Source of the DNA: Baffinella frigidus
Lineage: Eukaryota > Cryptophyceae > Cryptomonadales > Baffinellaceae
NCBI GenBank assembly: GCA_026770585.1
Contig: MU648466.1
Coordinates: 1-12,371 of the forward strand
Length of the DNA stretch: 12,371 nt
Direction of reading: 5' to 3'
Part shown: positions 6,111 to 12,371 of the stretch, in pieces
Layout: the number at the start of each line of letters is the position of its first letter
Numbering within the stretch: the stretch's first letter is position 1
The notes under the pieces: generated by a model
Told to the model about the DNA's origin: nothing
What the model saw: the letters and a program-made list of their open reading frames with translations, nothing else
Databases searched by the model: none
Made by a program: the position numbers and the translations under genes

Positions 6111-6283
6111 GTGACCAGATTAGACGAATCCCGTCTATTTGCTGGTTTGGTCCTTTAGTTCCATCAACCTCTTTCGTGAACTGATACAAAGAATTAACGG
6201 GATCATAATATGTGACTACATATATCTGTTACACCTACAGAAAAAAAAATTAAAAAAATATTTCAATCTCGACCATTGAAGCG
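6111..6283. other. Spacer with A/T tracts and a short inverted repeat between minus-strand genes
   Basis: Nine A, two T and seven A (6241-6258) lie 26 bases past the stop of the membrane-protein gene. In the sense direction of that gene this reads as two T runs, and no AATAAA is present, so it might serve as its 3' end signal; this is speculative. TAGACG and its reverse complement CGTCTA flank AATCC at 6121-6137, just upstream of the ATG of the 341-residue gene. A TATA-like GATATATG on the minus strand lies near 6222-6230 and may serve that gene. Confidence 0.4.
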
Positions 6284-7336
6284 TTACTTTGCATTGTTCA
6301 TTTTCTTCTTGTCGAGTGCTATGTCGGTGACTAAGAGAATAGATATAGATGATATCACCATACCTATCGAGCCAAGATAGTTACCGAAGAGCATTATGTT
6401 GGAGACTACAGTTTGCAAGGCTGCGACTGAGATTACAGATGCTACTTTATGGTTAATTATTGGCAACACACATAACAAGACACTGTAGAATAGAATCTGG
6501 TCTACGACAGTCCCATCGAATAGATGTGAGACCCATCCAGAAACCAGTTTTGACATACGCCAGAGCACAAATGTAGAAACTGCACTGCTCATTGGTATGT
6601 GGTCGCTTACGATAAACATAGCTAACATGATTGCAATCGGGAACACTTGTTGGCTGGAGGCTGGGGTTATATTTGTAAGGAACAAGTTGGAGAAAATCAT
6701 AGTAATTGTGTGTTGTAGAGTTTCCATGAACAACGACATATGTGTGTCTTTTCCTTTCGGGATGGTAAACACAACGAATAAAAGACCGTATATCAAAGTT
6801 CCAAGTCCCGTGTTCCCATGAAGGCCTTGGATATGCAGCTGAGAGTACCGTGATGTAAAACTGTATATCAGGATATTTTTGAGGGAGCCTTGTATCTCGT
6901 CGTACAGAAACCACGCTGGAAGAAGTGTCAGTATCGCAATAAATGCGGTTGTCGTAATAACGAATATCAACATGTTGTCCTGTTGTGTACCGAAATCTTG
7001 TATGTACATGTTGTGTGCAACTACATCCGAAACAACAAGAATGCTTTGGCGGTTAATGGAGCGCAAGATGTAACCACAATGTAACCGGCGCCGGACATCG
7101 TCACTATGGAGGACAATGCTGTGTATGACGGTAGATATGTAGTGAATCGACAGTGTGACGGCAATGATGTCCATGGGTCGATACAACTGGTTCACCTTCT
7201 GCATGATTGTGGACAATACAGAGAATATAACAGCTGTACGGACCTTTGCTAACAACTTCGACCGTGACTCTTGTTTCAAGTAATATGCTGCATCTTGAAC
7301 TGAAATGCGCATAGGAGAGAACACGGCCGAACCCAT
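6284..7336 (-). CDS. Multi-pass membrane protein, 350 aa
   Basis: Integral membrane protein with an estimated seven to nine hydrophobic spans, at roughly 33-46, 56-76, 122-144, 177-192, 207-222, 231-246, 281-296, 298-318 and 321-338. The N-terminal 30 residues are polar, and the C-terminus ends in a short lysine-rich tail (DKKKMNNAK). No transporter, receptor or protease motif is recognisable. In a herpes-like virus such a protein could be an envelope or nuclear-membrane protein, comparable in topology only to multi-span envelope proteins such as glycoprotein M; no sequence relation is claimed. The ATG at 7336 has good context (G at -3, G at +4); Met9 (7312) is an alternative. It is divergent from the 306-residue gene, with 105 bases between the starts. 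The symmetric TATTTAAATA there is so close to this ATG that its own start site would fall at or inside the start codon. Confidence 0.85.
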   Translation of the reverse strand: MGSAVFSPMRISVQDAAYYLKQESRSKLLAKVRTAVIFSVLSTIMQKVNQLYRPMDIIAVTLSIHYISTVIHSIVLHSDDVRRRLHCGYILRSINRQSILVVSDVVAHNMYIQDFGTQQDNMLIFVITTTAFIAILTLLPAWFLYDEIQGSLKNILIYSFTSRYSQLHIQGLHGNTGLGTLIYGLLFVVFTIPKGKDTHMSLFMETLQHTITMIFSNLFLTNITPASSQQVFPIAIMLAMFIVSDHIPMSSAVSTFVLWRMSKLVSGWVSHLFDGTVVDQILFYSVLLCVLPIINHKVASVISVAALQTVVSNIMLFGNYLGSIGMVISSISILLVTDIALDKKKMNNAK

Positions 7337-7350
7337 TCCTATCGAGTCGG

Positions 7351-7362
7351 GGTATTTAAATA
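7351..7362 (+). promoter_or_regulatory. TATTTAAATA core promoter of the 306-residue gene
   Basis: GGTATTTAAATA lies about 80-90 bases ahead of the ATG at 7442, giving a leader of about 60 bases. TATTTAAATA is a perfect palindrome and could act in both directions. For the divergent membrane-protein gene the spacing is too short unless Met9 is used. The same GGTATTTAA core precedes the capsid gene at 8693. Confidence 0.6.
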
Positions 7363-7441
7363 GGACAAGCTTAGTACTTGCAAACGGTCTAGATCCGTGT
7401 GTGTTTACTAGTTCAAATCCAGAAGTTCCATATCTGTTGAA

Positions 7442-8362
7442 ATGAGTGTAGCTTCAAATGGTCAAATTGCAAAGGTTGGTGGACCTTCTGAAGTGGGATC
7501 TTCTGCCGAAAAAGGCCACAGTACGGTTGTGCGTACACTGCACTTTACACACAGTGGAACGCTCCAAGGATGTGACGAGAAGGGGGCTACTGCTGGTTTG
7601 TGGAAGCCACGCGAGGGTAAGGTCGGACACGTTTTTGCACCGACAGAACTTGGTATCGAAAACAACCTCGAGACATCTATGAACAATCTGAACAATGCGC
7701 GCGTAAAGAGTGTCGTATGTACAGAGTATAACTCAACATTCCCGATCGCGTTGGGCATTAAGTGTGACTGTCTACCAGCATGTGAGAGCACCGACATTGG
7801 ACATCGATACATCATGACAACGATGCCGTGTCACAGCAACACAACTCCACAAGTTCTGTACAGCGCAGATGAAACATCTTCAGAGGCTATACGATGGAAG
7901 CAAGAATATCCACAGTACACTGCGCGCAATATCGACACACACAACGTAATGGAGGTCAAGACACACCCAGTCGTTTTTGTGGACAAAGACCATCCAGCGA
8001 TATCTCTGTTGCGTGCCAATAAGGACATCCTTGGCAGTGATATCGACGAACAGTCACTTGTTCAGGGTCGCTGGCACACTGTTTCACGGCAGTGTTTCAA
8101 CACTGCATGCAAAACGCTGCGATCAAAGGTGCTCTGCAACATCAATACGGTGAATCTTGCCAACTTTTCGCTGCAGGCAATGCCACTAGACCGTAAGGCA
8201 TGGTCTGACATGGGAAAAGGTGAACATGTACAGGAAATCGTCAATGCGACAACGCGCGAAGGTCTACAAGAGGCACACACGCGCGCACTAAACAAGCCAT
8301 ACAACATATCTGCACGTTTTCAGATAACTTACGAATACCCTACTCATTCACAGACCGCGTAG
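7442..8362 (+). CDS. Putative structural (capsid-associated) protein, 306 aa
   Basis: I do not recognise this protein by family. The first 25 residues are Gly/Ser/Lys-rich. Residues 25-175 look beta-rich, with a Cys-containing patch (KCDCLPAC, 107-114). Residues 175-240 hold the strongest pattern: HPVVFVDKDHPAISLLRANK, then an acidic turn, then WHTVSRQCFNTACKTLRSKV, which looks like a strand-helix-helix unit. The C-terminus ends in a strand (ISARFQITYEY). It lies directly upstream of the putative major capsid gene, on the same strand and with the same core promoter element. A virion role such as a triplex or minor capsid subunit is therefore a reasonable guess, supported only by position and promoter. 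The start at 7442 has G at -3 and follows the TATA element with a normal leader. Confidence 0.85.
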   Translation: MSVASNGQIAKVGGPSEVGSSAEKGHSTVVRTLHFTHSGTLQGCDEKGATAGLWKPREGKVGHVFAPTELGIENNLETSMNNLNNARVKSVVCTEYNSTFPIALGIKCDCLPACESTDIGHRYIMTTMPCHSNTTPQVLYSADETSSEAIRWKQEYPQYTARNIDTHNVMEVKTHPVVFVDKDHPAISLLRANKDILGSDIDEQSLVQGRWHTVSRQCFNTACKTLRSKVLCNINTVNLANFSLQAMPLDRKAWSDMGKGEHVQEIVNATTREGLQEAHTRALNKPYNISARFQITYEYPTHSQTA

Positions 8363-8417
8363 TATCCCGATGATAGTGAGTAAACAATGATACTAGTAGA
8401 TGAAAATATCTCTGGTC

Positions 8418-8425
8418 ATATATAC
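8418..8425 (+). promoter_or_regulatory. TATA-like element upstream of the small 62-residue frame
   Basis: CATATATA lies about 65 bases ahead of the ATG at 8484. It is the TATATA type seen at the ankyrin and AN1 genes rather than the TATTTAA type of the structural genes. Confidence 0.4.
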
Positions 8426-8483
8426 CAACCCACAGTGACGTACATTCCACTAGTGTAGTGCAAATACACATAGTTGTGTGTTT

Positions 8484-8672
8484 ATGTATAACGTGGCTGT
8501 ACATCATATCGAGTATTTGTGTATAATTATGTGGGGGTTCATTGACAATTTTCAACGGGTATTTGATGTACACATGTGGAGAATTCAATCCATACAGAGG
8601 ATATTACAGTCAGTTGTGCACAGCGATGTAGTGATAATACACCTAGAAAACAATGCAATAACCTGGGTATGA
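8484..8672 (+). CDS. Possible small gene, 62 aa, function unknown
   Basis: An ATG at 8484 opens 62 codons. The product is hydrophobic at its N-terminus (VAVHHIEYLCIIMWGFI), then amphipathic (QSIQRILQSVVHSDVVIIHL). It is not recognisable. Support comes from the TATA-like element at a suitable distance and from its fit in the spacer without overlapping the capsid promoter. Against it are the weak start context (T at -3) and the short length. It could be a small membrane-associated protein or a chance frame. Confidence 0.35.
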   Translation: MYNVAVHHIEYLCIIMWGFIDNFQRVFDVHMWRIQSIQRILQSVVHSDVVIIHLENNAITWV

Positions 8673-8692
8673 CTGTGTGCATTGCAATTGGT

Positions 8693-8704
8693 GGTATTTA
8701 AGGG
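8693..8704 (+). promoter_or_regulatory. TATTTAA core promoter of the capsid gene
   Basis: GGTATTTAAGGG lies about 105-115 bases ahead of the ATG at 8807, giving a predicted leader of about 80 bases. It shares GGTATTTAA with the promoter of the 306-residue gene, suggesting that the two belong to the same expression class. Confidence 0.6.
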
Positions 8705-8806
8705 CATGTGTGTGGACTGCGAATACCTGGACTGAATTTCGTCTGTATCACCGAGTGTAGATACAAACACATACACACTCTCTAACAGAATCAATTACAG
8801 TCACAT

Positions 8807-11473
8807 ATGGCTCTAACGAATAGTGCCGTCTCCATGCCTCTCGCGACCCTCCCAAACAACGACCCTGGAAACCAGGGCGGTGGGACGTACATGGGAGCCG
8901 GTCAACAGCCTTCAACTGAGGACTTTGAGGACCTCTTTGGTCCTGCGGGGCGTGAGGTCAAACAGGACCCACAGCGCCACAAGCGGCACCAGCGCTGGCA
9001 TCTCCCAGACGTGCTCAAGGGTACCAACAGCTTCCTCACCGACCGCGTCGATGGTCTCATCTCGAACGCAACCGACTCACCCTTCACGTCCATGATCCTG
9101 CCGTATATCCGAGTCGACAACCCCGACCAGGCTCTGACGTGGGATGTGTGGTCGTACGACGAGGGTCTGGCGTCCCGTGTCCCGTACGAGTCCGCCGCCC
9201 GTGTGCTCACCCAGTCCAAGACGTCTCACTCGGCCTATATTGTACGCCAGGGTCTCGCCATCTCCATGGAACACAACTTCATGATGAGCGAGCGCGGTCG
9301 CCGTGACTTCAACAACCAACTGATGCAGCTCGTCGGGTCTATCCAGTATACCAACGACCTCGACGTGCATATGGCGCTCATCACCGCACCCAACTACGAA
9401 CGCACAGAGTCCGAAAAGTACGCGTACAACGACCAAGACCCGCAGCAGACTTTGCGCAAGTACGTCGACATGTTCGGTATGTGCCAGAAGAATCCCAACG
9501 GTCTCGACATCCTTGTCGAGGACGGCAAACAGGTCTTCAAGCGGTGGGGTGCATCCGAGCCGACCTTCATGCTCTGCAACCCGAAGATCGGGTACCAGCA
9601 GAATATGACATTGGAGAAGACTCAGTATGTTACCAATGGTGTCGACGGCATCAAGCGTCTCAAGGAAGGTCCCGAGCTCAAATCGTACCGGGGCCTCTCG
9701 GTGATCAATAGCCGTCTTTTCTCTATGGAGGCTGGTCGTCAGCCGCGCGACCTCCTCAACCGCCGCGTCCGTGTCGCAGAACACTACAAGTTGCCACCCA
9801 TGACTGCTATGGAGATGGCTAACCGCACCGTGATGCTTTACGACGAGTCGAAAGACCAGATGGTCGGTATCCCTTGCAAGGAGCTATACGATCATTCTAG
9901 GCTGCCGGGTGATGATTCGTTTGAGGATATTATGCGGCTGGATATGGACCACCAGTCCGCTCATCCCAAGTTCTGGGATACTATGTTCTTCGATTCTGAG
10001 AAGCCCCACACCCCTTCAAAAACTACTATGGACAGTTTCAACATGTGGTGTAAATCTGGTACTGTAACCTATAACATGATCAATGCTATGTACCACCCGC
10101 TGTTCGTGGTGCGATTTATCTATGCATTTATGAAGGACCCATCCATCTTTAACACGGGAACAAAGGAGGAAATCTTTGATTCTATCATGGCAGTTGATTC
10201 AAATGATATGTTTTTGATGTTCCCACACACTACAGACGCCACTGGTATGAACACTCGTACCACCACGATCCTAGAAAATGCATATAGGAAACTTGACTTT
10301 GGCAAATACCTGAGCAACATGCTTAAGGTCTTCACTTTGACCGACAAGCAACAAGAGACTATGAACCGATGGCTGCAGTACCTCAAAAACAACAAGACCT
10401 TCACCAGTACCGGTAAGCATGCGCTGTACCACTTCGGAGAAGTCCTGAGTTTCGGTGATATCGGGGCGCTCGATACTCACAATAGCATTGAATCTGGTGC
10501 TTTTATTGCAGTGCTCTCGCTACTATATGCTTCGGGTGGGGTTGGCTCCACAAACCGCGCGGATAAGACCGAACTTGCTGCCGTCAAGTATGCTACGCTA
10601 CTCCCTTATGTGGCAGACGTGTACGCAAATATGCACGACGTGGATAACCTGTTTGCCAAGGGTCGGGCAGTGAATACCACAAAGAAGTACTCACTCTTTG
10701 TGATCCGGCCCTCGATCGAGCATTATATGCTTGGGGTGGTTCTGGGGCGTGGTGGTACTGGAGAGCTCGGCGCAACGCTGTGGGGGCAGACGGAGCTTAG
10801 CTGCTATGACGACGCTATGCACGGCAAGTGGGGTATGAACTACAAATACCACGCTCGGGCGGTCGTCTTCAATGAGAAGCATCTACTGCGGCTCTGGGAT
10901 GTTTCATTCAATGGCTATACAGGTGGTATGGGTACGAACTTTGTCGACTGGAATGATACGGCGGGTGTTGAGGAGTGGAAAGAGGACAGCGTCCGACTCG
11001 ACGAACCGCTTAAGTCTTCCTTCAAAGACCTGTTTGTGCTATGTTTTGAATCTGATCCTGAAATTGACAATAATCTGTCGAACCCCATTGCTTTCTGCAA
11101 AGGTACTCGTAATACCACAACCGACCCTGACAATCTTCACGATGTTTTCCGACCTGAAATGGATGTGTTCACAAATATGACGAATGCAGGAAATGACGCT
11201 CGCATTGATCAGTACATGACACTGATGCCCAATTATAAAGAGATGCATAACCGTCGTAAGGTTGCTGGGCACGCGGCTCACGAGGGGGACACTTCGGTGT
11301 CTAGTCTTTCGTTTTCTGGAACCATGCAGCTTGTGGACACGCAGACCCGTGCGGTTCTTGTCGACCAGCAAGGTACTGGGCATTGTGGCGATTCGTTCGC
11401 GGGTGTCGCTTCAATTCGAGCGGGTAATGGTTCAATGGCGATGGGTCGACCTACCCCTTATCGGCTTATGTGA
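8807..11473 (+). CDS. Putative HK97-fold major capsid protein, mirusvirus/herpes-like, 888 aa
   Basis: Proposed shell-forming capsid protein. Residues 1-85 are a polar arm. Residues about 95-195 resemble the HK97 order: an entry strand (ILPYIRVDN), a loop with WDVWSYDEG, a strand pair (SAYIVRQGLAISMEHNF), then a long helix (SERGRRDFNNQLMQLVGSIQ) like the spine helix. Residues about 240-330 resemble the P/A region, with PTFMLCNPK, a glycine turn and YRGLSVINSRLFSMEAG. Residues about 330-620 look like a large, mostly helical insertion, as in herpesvirus and mirusvirus tower domains. Residues about 625-715 (RPSIEHYMLG, GRGG, GQTELSCYDDAMHGKWG, then RLWDVSFNGY) are the most patterned stretch and probably conserved. 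It is shorter than herpesvirus capsid proteins (about 1,300-1,400 residues). Base composition is uneven: about 60% G+C in sampled lines at the 5' end, about 40% in parts of the second half. The capsid call rests on layout, length and context, not on a search. Confidence 0.6.
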   Translation: MALTNSAVSMPLATLPNNDPGNQGGGTYMGAGQQPSTEDFEDLFGPAGREVKQDPQRHKRHQRWHLPDVLKGTNSFLTDRVDGLISNATDSPFTSMILPYIRVDNPDQALTWDVWSYDEGLASRVPYESAARVLTQSKTSHSAYIVRQGLAISMEHNFMMSERGRRDFNNQLMQLVGSIQYTNDLDVHMALITAPNYERTESEKYAYNDQDPQQTLRKYVDMFGMCQKNPNGLDILVEDGKQVFKRWGASEPTFMLCNPKIGYQQNMTLEKTQYVTNGVDGIKRLKEGPELKSYRGLSVINSRLFSMEAGRQPRDLLNRRVRVAEHYKLPPMTAMEMANRTVMLYDESKDQMVGIPCKELYDHSRLPGDDSFEDIMRLDMDHQSAHPKFWDTMFFDSEKPHTPSKTTMDSFNMWCKSGTVTYNMINAMYHPLFVVRFIYAFMKDPSIFNTGTKEEIFDSIMAVDSNDMFLMFPHTTDATGMNTRTTTILENAYRKLDFGKYLSNMLKVFTLTDKQQETMNRWLQYLKNNKTFTSTGKHALYHFGEVLSFGDIGALDTHNSIESGAFIAVLSLLYASGGVGSTNRADKTELAAVKYATLLPYVADVYANMHDVDNLFAKGRAVNTTKKYSLFVIRPSIEHYMLGVVLGRGGTGELGATLWGQTELSCYDDAMHGKWGMNYKYHARAVVFNEKHLLRLWDVSFNGYTGGMGTNFVDWNDTAGVEEWKEDSVRLDEPLKSSFKDLFVLCFESDPEIDNNLSNPIAFCKGTRNTTTDPDNLHDVFRPEMDVFTNMTNAGNDARIDQYMTLMPNYKEMHNRRKVAGHAAHEGDTSVSSLSFSGTMQLVDTQTRAVLVDQQGTGHCGDSFAGVASIRAGNGSMAMGRPTPYRLM

Positions 11474-11529
11474 TAGATAACACCCCATGTAAGTTACAAG
11501 TTATTTTGTGGTTGGTCTCTATACAGTAA

Positions 11530-11555
11530 AATAAATAGTATACTCACTGAATAAA
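11530..11555 (+). terminator. Two AATAAA polyadenylation signals after the capsid gene
   Basis: AATAAA occurs at 11530-11535 and 11550-11555, 57 and 77 bases past the capsid stop codon, in the position expected for cleavage and polyadenylation of a eukaryotic virus transcript. Confidence 0.65.
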
Positions 11556-11592
11556 CGATATTTATAGAGACTTTTTACCAAATGGTGTGTGT

Positions 11593-11648
11593 TGCGTTCT
11601 ATCAAATGCGTTATTCAAACTGCGTTGTATAAACTGCATTCTACCAAA
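11593..11648. repeat. Four-copy degenerate 14-bp tandem repeat
   Basis: Units begin at 11593, 11607, 11621 and 11635 with exactly 14-base spacing: TGCGTTCTATCAAA, TGCGTTATTCAAAC, TGCGTTGTATAAAC and TGCATTCTACCAAA. The TGCRTT head and the AAA-type end are kept while the middle varies. The constant period despite divergence suggests selection or an old array. The role is unknown; repeated protein-binding sites are possible. Confidence 0.75.
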
Positions 11649-11660
11649 ACCCTGTACAGA

Positions 11661-11702
11661 ATGGCTGCAAAGTTCAATGGCAAGCATGCTACAAAAGAGT
11701 AA
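11661..11702 (+). other. 13-codon open frame in strong start context
   Basis: ATG at 11661 (A at -3, G at +4) opens 13 codons (MAAKFNGKHATKE) and stops at 11702. It lies just after the 14-bp repeats and about 100 bases after a TATTTATAG element. It may be a peptide, the start of a short regulatory transcript, or chance. Nothing else supports it. Confidence 0.15.
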
Positions 11703-11823
11703 CATCGGAAACAAAAGTTGGGTTTGAACATTCATTATAAATTGTTTACACCAACCCTTCTCGAGCTACGCTGTAGCCATGCTTGCACACTTGAGCACAT
11801 CCTCACCATGGTCACTGAACCAG

Positions 11824-12371
11824 CTAGACCGCCACCGTTTTCTGTTTCTTCTTCGAAGGTTCTTGGACACAGTCCGCTGTCGATGCGGGTGTTGTGGCGG
11901 ACTTGAGAGGCGCGTGTCGCTTCTTCGTGTTCGCGTATTTATGTTTCCCTTTTTGTTTCACTTCCTTTCGATCTTCCAGTACAGACGTGGTGTCGCGGAA
12001 CGGCTGCTTGTGCCCGCGCACAACGACGTTGAAAACCGTTTCCCCCCCGTCCTTGTTACCAACGACGGTCGCAGACAGAAGTCGGGGAATCGTCGGAGTA
12101 GGGTCCTTGGGATCGACTTCGTCAGCAAAAACCGAGTCGCGCATCTCTATCAACGTGACGAAGAGTGAGTAGATGATCGTTTCACCCTTCGCAAGGCGGT
12201 TCTTCTCATGCACGCTTTCAGACCCAGGCAATCGACTACCTGCACCTGCCTTCTGGTGGAGACGAACACCGTGTGGCATCCCAAGGTCTTCGAGGTAGTA
12301 CTGCATCTCACCTTCGATGCACGTGATGTCGTAGCGGTTGTCAGAGGTCATCAGAACGAACGTCTCGATGA
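11824..12371 (-). CDS. C-terminal part of an unknown protein with lysine-rich tail (runs off right edge)
   Basis: The minus-strand frame is open to the edge of the window. An ATG at 12351 would give 175 residues, but its context is poor (C at -3) and the frame continues at least six codons further without a stop, so I treat the gene as partial. The first 110 visible residues look folded and mixed strand/helix, with ITCIEGEMQYYLEDLGM and a helix-like ETIIYSLFVTLIEMRDSVFA, then LLSATVVGN and TVFNVVVRGHK. The last 55 residues are basic and low-complexity, ending in PSKKKQKTV, which resembles a monopartite nuclear localisation signal. I do not recognise the family. A nuclear or nucleic-acid-associated role is only suggested by the tail. 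It converges on the capsid gene across a 350-base spacer. Confidence 0.75.
   Translation of the reverse strand, partial: IETFVLMTSDNRYDITCIEGEMQYYLEDLGMPHGVRLHQKAGAGSRLPGSESVHEKNRLAKGETIIYSLFVTLIEMRDSVFADEVDPKDPTPTIPRLLSATVVGNKDGGETVFNVVVRGHKQPFRDTTSVLEDRKEVKQKGKHKYANTKKRHAPLKSATTPASTADCVQEPSKKKQKTVAV

Larger units (their letters stand above)
8363..8806. other. Spacer between the 306-residue gene and the capsid gene
   Basis: This 444-base stretch holds a TATA-like element (8418-8425), a possible 62-residue gene (8484-8672), the capsid promoter (8693-8704) and an untranslated leader of about 80 bases. Two palindromes with an ACTAGT core, TACTAGTA (8391-8398) and CACTAGTG (8448-8455), sit almost symmetrically about the first TATA element. 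No AATAAA was seen after the 306-residue gene. Confidence 0.6.
11474..11823. other. Convergent spacer after the capsid gene
   Basis: This 350-base spacer lies between two converging genes. It holds two AATAAA signals for the capsid gene, a TATTTATAG element (11559-11567), a four-copy degenerate 14-bp repeat (11593-11648) and a 13-codon frame at 11661-11702. I see no clear minus-strand polyadenylation signal for the gene entering from the right. Confidence 0.6.

Noticed and set aside
8340-8588. Minus-strand open frame of 82 codons in the spacer before the capsid gene
   Set aside because: Its first codon is TTG rather than ATG, it overlaps the end of the 306-residue gene, and the product shows no recognisable pattern.
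8863-8877. CCCTGG and CCAGGG around AAA, a short hairpin near the capsid gene start
   Set aside because: The 6-bp arms lie in coding sequence and are short enough to be common by chance.
9077-9784. Minus-strand open frame of 235 codons within the capsid gene
   Set aside because: It is antisense to the strongly C-ending part of the capsid gene, where the biased codons remove stops on the other strand. No independent promoter or motif was seen.
11779-12168. Plus-strand open frame of 129 codons opposite the right-edge gene
   Set aside because: It is Arg-rich and patchy in composition and lies antisense to a frame that reads as a real protein with a tail. It is best explained as a shadow.

Overview
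The window looks like part of the genome of a eukaryotic double-stranded DNA virus with an HK97-type (herpes-like) capsid. A mirusvirus-like virus of a unicellular marine eukaryote, or its copy in a host genome, fits best. A malacoherpesvirus-like relative cannot be excluded without a database search. The reasons are: (i) an 888-residue protein at 8807-11473 whose residues about 90-330 are laid out like an HK97-fold capsid protein; (ii) intron-less, tightly packed genes on both strands; (iii) eukaryotic-style signals, namely TATA boxes ahead of several ATGs and AATAAA after genes; (iv) two ankyrin-repeat proteins and an AN1-type zinc finger protein, typical accessory genes of large eukaryotic DNA viruses. 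No bacterial signals, tRNA, rRNA, CRISPR array or transposase were seen. The family assignments come from reading motifs, not from searches.

Layout. Bases 1-95 are the end of a 40-bp tandem repeat array carrying CACGTG; it probably continues off the left edge and leads into the promoter of a short ankyrin gene with a possible F-box-like tail (158-862, +). A 482-base spacer follows. It holds a perfect 14-bp tandem duplication and a minus-strand reading frame that looks like a real protein but has no usable start codon (1000-1332, -), probably a broken gene. Next come a larger, more AT-rich ankyrin gene with an acidic tail (1345-2502, +) and a small AN1 zinc finger gene (2555-2821, +).

The middle is a minus-strand block, in reading order: a multi-pass membrane protein (7336-6284), a Cys-rich protein with a basic nuclear-localisation-like motif (6110-5085), a possible overlapping 66-residue gene (5158-4958), and a 655-residue Cys-cluster protein with a basic C-terminus (4866-2899). 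Its end converges on the AN1 gene, with a minus-strand AATAAA between them.

The right part is a plus-strand structural block: a 306-residue protein (7442-8362; capsid-associated or triplex-like is a guess), a possible 62-residue gene with its own TATA box (8484-8672) and the putative major capsid protein. The 306-residue gene and the capsid gene share a GGTATTTAA core promoter element, unlike the TATATA or CATAAAA elements of the other genes, which suggests a common, perhaps late, expression class. After the capsid gene come two AATAAA signals and a four-copy degenerate 14-bp repeat. A convergent gene (11824-12371, -) with a lysine-rich C-terminus runs off the right edge.

Working picture, inferred: the left arm encodes host-interaction proteins (ankyrin, F-box-like, AN1) that may act on ubiquitin or transcription pathways. 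The centre encodes possible nuclear zinc-binding proteins and a membrane protein. The right arm encodes the capsid shell and an associated protein.
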